Source: Coturnix japonica | Lineage: Eukaryota > Chordata > Aves > Galliformes > Phasianidae | Length of the DNA stretch: 64,000 bases | Assembly (NCBI RefSeq): GCF_001577835.2 | Contig: NC_029531.1 | Coordinates: forward strand, 163,475-227,474 | Reading direction: 5' to 3' | Shown here: positions 57,930-64,000 of the stretch, piece after piece | Layout: each line of letters begins with the position of its first letter | Numbering within the stretch: position 1 is the first letter of the stretch | Made by a program: the position numbers and the translations under genes | The notes under the pieces: model-generated | Seen by the model: the letters and a program-made list of their open reading frames with translations, nothing else | What the model was told of the DNA's origin: nothing | Databases searched by the model: none

Positions 57930-60454
57930 TCAGGGGCAGAGGCGGAGGTGTGATCCTCTCCCCACCCAGAAGAAAGGGAAGATGCTCTCCCCATAGAAAG
58001 AAGCATTTTGGAAGGCATATATGGGATCTTTTTGGGCAGCAAGGTAGAAAATCACCCGTCCCCCTCCATAATCCAACACCACTCGAATCCTATTAGGATT
58101 CCCACTCACTGGAAGGGTGGATGGGGGAGATGTGAAAGCTCGGTAGCCGTTCCTACAGCATCCCATAGCCCAAATCCCATAATCGGGGTGGAAAGTGAGC
58201 CAACCCTTTCTGGGCACAGAGCTGCGTGCCACCCCAAGTGCCCAAGTGCCACCAGATATCACTTCTACATCCCAAAAGTGCTGCCCTGAGGTGAAGCCTT
58301 GACAGCCCAACACACAGCAGGAGACATCGAAGCGTTGGGGACAAGGGGACACGTTGTGCCCTATATCCATCCATCTCACCCCACGTCGGTCCCGGGACAG
58401 GACGAGCCCTGCAGTGGCAGTGGTGGGGTCCAAGGTGACAAATGCTATTGGGGATGGAGAAATAAAATAGGTGAGCATCAGCCTAAAGATGGAACAGCAC
58501 CTCAAATCTGCTTTGGGATCGGCGATATCTCCGTGTTTTCCAGCTCTGAAAACTCTTGCTGAAATTTATATCCTCAGAAAACCCAAAATGAGCTCAAAAC
58601 CATCATTTTCCAGATGCTCTGAAGCAGTATTTGGGCTAAAAAAATGACCAAAAGGAAAGCAAAAAGCTTTATTTAAGAACTCACCTTTTCCCTCTTCCTC
58701 AGATGTTCCCTCCTCCCTCTCCAGCTCAGATGATAAAAGATCTGGGGATGAACAGAAGGTTGGATGTCATGTTCCACATCTGCTTGCTTCAGTTCCCACC
58801 ATGTTTTTTTATGGATATCTGTGCAGGATGTTATATGGGATCTGTGGGATTTTGTCCTAATAAAACAGATGCTCTTAGGCCTAAAAATGATTGATAGCGT
58901 GAGTTAATGCGAACTGTTTCCAACAGCACATACGACTCCTATTAAAAACAAGAAGAAGAAACAAACTTTAGTACAAAACAACTTCTACATGGTAGGAATA
59001 TTATAGACCATAATACCTTGAAATCTCCCCAATGCCTCACAGAGGATTTGATGTTGCTGGGAGATGATATGGAGCCTCCGTTCCACGTCTATGAAGTTCT
59101 CCATCATCCTTTGGGTTCTGCCCATCTCCCACCTGGATAAAAACCTCATCAGTGCTGGGACTGGTGATCAGGTTGAGATGTGGGGATCTCTGCTGATGTA
59201 GGGATGGTGGATGAGGTGGTTGTCCCCAAAATGTCCCTTTGTCACAGGTTTGGGGGATGCCAACCAGCTCCGTAACAGAATGCGGTCCCTTGGGTAGCCC
59301 CAATGGCCATGAGGTCTTCCTTTTGGGCCATAGGGGCTCAAGGGCACTTTCTGATCCCCATGGGACTTCTAACCTTGCCTCAATCACACACAGTTCTCAT
59401 TTTCATGCCAGAATTCAACCACTGAAAGAGGTTGAGGGAGCACATACCTGTCCAGTGTCCTTCTGGCATCCTGGAATTGAAAGAGATGGGAAAAAAAATG
59501 GTTCAATCTCCATCCCAGAAGGTTGGGCAAGAAGGGAGAAGGTTGAATGGAATATCCAACCTATAGAAATCCAACCTGTAGGAATCCATGTGTGGGTCGC
59601 TTGAGTTTCTCCTCCATCTCGCAGATGAGGATGCTGAGGAGAGAAATGTCCCCCTCCACCTTGGCTTCCTCCTCCTCTTGCCTCCTCAGCACAGCCCTGT
59701 CCAGCTCTCCCAGCTGTGCCAGGAGCATCACCTCCTTCTCCTTCAGAAAACAGCGGATCTGACGGAATCCTGACACGATTTTCTGCCTCTCAGCCTCCGT
59801 CCGTGTCTGTAAGGTGTGGAAAAACAAGAGTATAGACCCCAAAAAGATTTGTTCTTCCAGCTTGAAGGCAAAAGCTTCTTACCATAAAGTCTTGGCATCG
59901 CCTCTCCCCATTCATTTTGAGTTCTAAGAGCTCCTCCTTGTGTTTCTTGAGGTTCTCCAAATAACTGCAAATCTGCTCCTGGAGGAAGAAAAAGCAGGTT
60001 GAGGAGGATATTGTGGTGGGAGAAAGAAGGGAAGAGATGCGATGAGTTGGACTTTGCTGAGTAAACATTTGCAGCATGGACATGAAGGTTAAAACAGGGC
60101 CTTAAGGAATAACACGGGGCTGACCCCATCCTCCTGCACCGACTCCTTTATGGGGGCTCCATTGGGATCTCCATCATCCCGTGGTCCATTGGAGAGGAAT
60201 GTCCGCTTGCGCCACGAGCAGATTTTCTCCTTCTCCCCTTTGTCTCCATCCAGCCCCAAAAGCTTCAGCTTCTCTGCCAGGTGCTCCAAATGGAGTTTTG
60301 TATGGAAATTCCCTTTCCTGAGATGGTTTCGGTGGCTGATGCCACCTCCATGACCCACAGAGCTGCTGCATCCATTGCCCATCTGATGCTCTGGGATGGG
60401 GTGGTGAGAGCCCTCATCTCCCTTTTCCTTTGCTCCAGGAACAGCAGAGGCCAT
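57930..60454 (-). CDS. TRIM-like coiled-coil/B30.2 protein with collapsed RING and B-box
   Basis: Minus-strand exons in order: an N-terminal exon from an ATG at 60454 to about 60117 (MASAVPGAKEKGDEG), 59978-59883 (96 bases, EQICSYLENLKKHKEELLEL), 59806-59576 (231 bases, coiled coil, TRTEAERQKIVSGFRQIRCF), 59470-59448 (23 bases, DARRTLDR), a region at about 59270-59040 with a further TRIM-like helix (ERRLHIISQQHQILCEALG), 58741-58685 (57 bases), and 58444-57930 (B30.2: FVTLDPTTATAGLVLS, RFDVSCCVLGCQGFTSG, HFWDVEV). The 96/231/23 exon sizes are the standard TRIM pattern (TRIM27/TRIM39 type). The first exon keeps only traces of a RING end (AEKLKLLGLDG) and a B-box end (APIKESVQED) without zinc ligands. 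The donor of that exon (GTCAGC) is weak. It may be expressed as a RING-less TRIM or be decaying. Confidence 0.7.
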
Positions 60455-60599
60455 AGTGGTGTGGTCTCCAATCTCTTGCAGTCCTCCTTCTTTGCCTTGG
60501 GGTGAAAATACAGAAGGGTTCAGTGTGGAAGCTGTATTTCTTCCCCAATTCCTTCTAAATGTTGAGTTTTGGGAAGGATGAATCACTCACTTCTTTCTT

Positions 60600-62340
60600 T
60601 ATTGGGCTTTAACCAAAATTTAACACCTCTTTTGGGCACCTAGCCTGAAGTTCATCCTACTTAAGGCTCCTGACATCTTAAATTGGTATCTCCAATCTCA
60701 GTATGGATAAAGGTGAAGGATTCAATCATCCCATCCAGATTTCAACCCCAAGATCTCAAATTCTGACCTTCCTACCCAGATTTCATCCCCCCAAAAAACT
60801 TGAATTCTAACCTCATTCTTGGCGCCTTCTCTTTATAATCTGATAGAAAAGAGACCTTGGTGAAGCCTTCCCAAGGGACTGGGAAGCAAATTGCTTTGTA
60901 GGAAGAAAGGCAACAGGACAGCCAACAAAACACTCCTTTCCAAGGCCCATTCTGAAGGTGAAAACCACCTTTATATGCCAAATATCCCCCCCAAACTGAA
61001 CCCAAACCCTCCTGAAGGCACACCCCCCTTGATAACAGCTTGCTCCCTACAGGTGGATCATGGAAAAAAGGGCAAAAAAAACCCAACAATTTTAAAGCTT
61101 TTCATAGAACTCTGGAAGAACTCAGAGCGATGTTGTCGATTCCCATAGCCAAAATGGTGCCAAATAGCCCCAAAAAGACACTCACCTTCGGGCAGCAGAA
61201 CAAGATCCTTGTAGATTTATACGGGCTGTGTGAGCTCAGATGGATCACATGTGGGACAGAGGGAAATATCAGCCCTATTTAAGGAAACATAGAATGTGCT
61301 GTCTGGAATCTCCCTGCAGATCGGTGTCTCCATTGTGGAATTTGGCTGGATGAAGCTTTGGGCTTAAAATGCTCCGTCATCATTGGCCATAAGGGAAAAT
61401 ATCCTTAATTTCCAGGAGAGATGGGGGCATTTGCACAGTGCTTGCTTCCTCCAGTCACCATAGCACAACATTCACCAAGCTGCTTTAATTAAACAGCTGA
61501 GAAGCTTCTAATTTTCCTAATTTCTGCTTTGAATTAGGGAGGAATAGGGACACATACGCTATGTCTTCCCCCTTTCTCCTGCTTGGATCGTCTCCTGCCT
61601 CCCTTATCCCATCACTAATTATTGCAGTAATGAAACTTCTCAGCCCAATAAGCTGCAGAAAGAGAACTGAAACCCCACAAGGGCTGAGAGCTTTGAACAT
61701 TACCCACAGGTGGGGGACATTCACAAAATAGGATCCATCTCAAATAGGATCCATCTCAAATATCCCCTTTTTCAGCAATAGGTGGAGTAGAGACCGTGAA
61801 GAAAAGCCTATGAGCTGCAAAGGGGTTGGAGGACCCTGCATAGAACCAGCTGGAAAAAGCAAATGAATTCCCCAGAGAGTCTCAAGTGGTTTATTGTGAG
61901 CTGGGAACCACCAGCCCATCGCATAGCGGGCCAAAATGCAAGATTTAATGGTTATTATTTTAAGCAGGTGGCCAAGAACATGCAGAAATCCTATTAAAGT
62001 GCAGCAAAAGGTGAAAACCAAAGTTCCCCAAAGCTTGGGGTGGCTTCGGTGATGTCCATAATTGCCTCCTTCCATTGCAGATGGGCCCACAATGATCTCA
62101 AGGTTTGACTTCTCCATGGGTTTAGGGCATCCCAGTACCTTGCTGGAAGCAGAGCTGTAAGTTGTGAGCCACCCCAAACCTTAAAACCATGTAGTGTTAT
62201 GGGTTTTCACCCCAGAGCATCGTGCCAGCTTGCTCTTGGATGAAGGGTTATCCATTCTCCCATAGGATTCATGCGTTCCCCAAAGTCTCCTGGACTCTGG
62301 TTGGAATTGGATCATCTTCTCAAACCAGATCTGAGCCCAA
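60600..62340. other. Region without a recognised gene
   Basis: 1.7 kb between the TRIM-like gene and the minisatellite. Scattered frames of up to 145 codons show no domain, and no RING exon for the minus-strand TRIM gene was found. A small direct repeat (CAAATAGGATCCATCT) lies at about 61725-61755. Confidence 0.5.
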
Positions 62341-62344
62341 TTTA

Positions 62345-62750
62345 ATGTCAGTGGGGGGCCACCTCGTGTCATTGGGGCCCAACAGACATCAACAGGAGGC
62401 ACCCATAGGTCAATGGGGCCCACCAGACATCAACAGGAGGCACCCCATAGGTCAATGGGTCCCACCAGACATCAACAGGAGGCACCCCACATGTCAATGG
62501 GGCCCAACAGACATCAATAGGAGGCACCCCATAGGTCAATGGGTCCCACCAGACATCAACAGGAGGCACCCCACATGTCAATGGGGCCCAACAGACATCA
62601 ATAGGAGGCACCCCATAGGTCAATGGGGCCCACCAGACATCAACGGGAGGCACCCCACATGTCAATGGGGCCCACCTCACATCAATGGGGTGCTACCTCA
62701 CGTCAATAGGGGCCACCCCCATACATCAATGGGGCCCACCAGACACGACA
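62345..62750. repeat. Minisatellite of about 43-base units
   Basis: About nine units of GTCAATGGG(G/T)CCCA(A/C)CAGACATCAA(C/T)(A/G)GGAGGCACCCCA(T/C)A. Two unit variants alternate in the middle (CCACATGTCAATGGGG and CCATAGGTCAATGGGT), which points to duplication of a two-unit block. It lies just behind the 3' end of the butyrophilin-like gene. Its reading frames are repeat products. Confidence 0.9.
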
Positions 62751-62910
62751 CATAGAGGATGTTGACGATGTTGAGGATGAGTTTCCTTTCCTTTGCACAG
62801 CAATGGCTGATTGGGAAGAGGGAGAATGAGGTTTTGATGCTGCTTTTCCTGAGTTATTCCACCCCTGGTCTTGATGAGCTGTTGTAAGGCACCTTCAAGT
62901 GATTGTGGGG

Positions 62911-63820
62911 TTATCGGGGCAGTGAGAGGGAGCCCAGCTCCACCCAGAACCACGGCCGGAGCCGTTCTCCACCGAAGCGGGCCAGAGGAAAAGTGAAGAT
63001 GGGGATTTGATTCTCCGCATCAAAAAACGCCACCTCGCCCCATTCGTAGTCCAGAGAGATGCGGATCTTTTTAGGAACCCTTGGAAGGTTCAGTGGGGTT
63101 GGAGGGGAGGTGAGGGCTCTGTTCTTGAAGCCCCATTGCTGCACAGCCCAGATCCCTTCATCAGGGTTAAAGCTGACGGCTCCTTTCCTCTGTAGGGACT
63201 CTCTGCTGACCCCGACGGCGCAGTACTGCCCTTCTGAGAGATCCACCACCCAGCAGTGCCTCCCAGAGGTGAAAGATTCACAACCCAACACACAGGGATC
63301 CACGTCAAAGCGCTCGGGGCCATCGGGGGATTCCTGAAAGCTGTATTCCCATCTGACGCTCTTTTGGTCCTCTGAGAGAATGAGGCGAGGGTGGGCTGTA
63401 TCCGGGTCCAGAGTCACGTTTACTATGGAAAAGAAAGAATTAAATCTATTTAACTCAGCTTTCCTTGAGATCTAATAGTGTGGTTTGTCTCTGTGGAGCT
63501 CAAGGCTTAATAGCTTGACTTTCTACTTCCCCTACACATAAATAGGGTCTCCAACACCTCCATGCAGGTACAGTATTTTCTACCTATATGTCTGATCTGG
63601 TTATTTCTACAATGGAGATATTTAAAGGAGGATTTGAGCTCCTGGATGGGGCCTGCAAGCAGAAACCCAATTAACCCAATGACTTACCCAACTTTTCTTC
63701 GCTTCTCCCTAAAAATGCATAATGAGAAGATAGATTATTAACTGTGACGCAGACTTAAATGAAATGTGATACCTAAAGAAGGGAGAAAGGGGAACTTACC
63801 ATGTTCCTCAAAACATTTTA
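62911..63820 (-). CDS. Butyrophilin-like gene, 3' part (two heptad exons and B30.2 exon)
   Basis: Minus-strand exons: 63820-63800 (21 bases), 63708-63688 (21 bases, RSEEKL), 63422-62911 (B30.2/SPRY, 512 bases). The phases fit (1 throughout), so the codon joins give VNVTLDPDTAHPRLILSEDQ. The SPRY part shows RWEYSFQESPDGPERFDVDP, CVLGCESFTSGRHCWVVDL and the final PWFWVELGSLSLPR before TAA. The 21-base heptad exons in front of a B30.2 exon are the layout of avian butyrophilin genes, which share ancestry with BG. The Ig and membrane exons lie beyond the right edge. In chicken, BTN genes neighbour the BG/TRIM end of the B region. Confidence 0.85.
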
Positions 63821-64000
63821 CTAAAAAGAGAAAAAAAAAAGAAATTAGTTTTAATATATATATTCTTCCTATTTAATGAGGAAGGTGTGTGGGTGCTCTG
63901 GAAAACCATGACCTATTTGTGGGCTATTTCCTTGATGCTGAAAGCCCATCTTTTTACTTACATGGGGGTTAATTGACCATTTGTGGGTTACTTCCAAAGC

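Noticed and set aside
60891-62177. Frames of 80-145 codons between the TRIM-like and BTN-like genes
   Set aside because: No domain, no phase-consistent splice partners and no second copy. They are within the length expected by chance.
62369-62755. Repetitive frame of over 100 codons (HPIGQWGPPDINRR-like units) as a repeat protein
   Set aside because: Both strands are open because the unit of the minisatellite lacks stops. There is no start context, splice support or domain.

Overview
This window is a stretch of the MHC B region of a galliform bird, similar to the chicken B locus but not chicken. The evidence is a tapasin gene with the 8-exon, 430-residue layout of chicken TAPBP, class II beta genes of BLB type, paired B-lec/B-NK lectin genes, a BG array with 21-bp heptad exons, CR1 LINEs, alpharetrovirus-like (EAV-type) fossils, a tRNA-Leu(AAG), and B30.2 genes of TRIM and butyrophilin type. 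The exact species cannot be read from the sequence. There is one assembly gap (203 N at 31264-31466) with poor-looking sequence beside it.

Left part (1-14.3 kb). The left edge holds the class II promoter of a BLB gene that runs off the window on the minus strand. TAPBP follows on plus (1028-6209), its introns filled with minisatellites. A second BLB gene (6755-7975, plus) follows, so TAPBP sits between two outward-facing BLB genes whose upstream regions form an inverted repeat. Next come a minus-strand B-lec-like lectin (about 8805-10070) and a plus-strand B-NK-like lectin (11606-14051) that has lost its ITIM-like tyrosine and carries a stop codon.

Middle part (14.3-36.4 kb). This part is built from duplicated cassettes. 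One cassette is: B-NK, an unrecognised minus-strand ORF block, an EAV-like fossil, a short BG gene, an ERVL-like fossil. It is nearly whole twice. A third BG-ERVL pair follows, and an inverted BG/ERVL piece lies around the gap. The three BG copies here (BG-a, -b, -c) keep the Ig-V and membrane exons but lack the heptad array.

Right part (36.4-64 kb). Three long-tailed BG genes (BG-d, -e, -f) lie in tandem with near-identical 5' flanks. BG-d has 15 and BG-f has 25 heptad exons, all in frame. BG-e has a recently tripled pair of heptad exons, some of odd length. After a BG flank without a BG gene and GC-rich repeats come the tRNA-Leu, a TRIM-like gene with a collapsed RING/B-box (minus), and the 3' end of a butyrophilin-like gene (minus) that leaves the window on the right.

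Together these are antigen-presentation genes (tapasin, class II), NK-type lectins, BG/butyrophilin-family receptors and B30.2 proteins, in a region that evolves by duplication, inversion and exchange.
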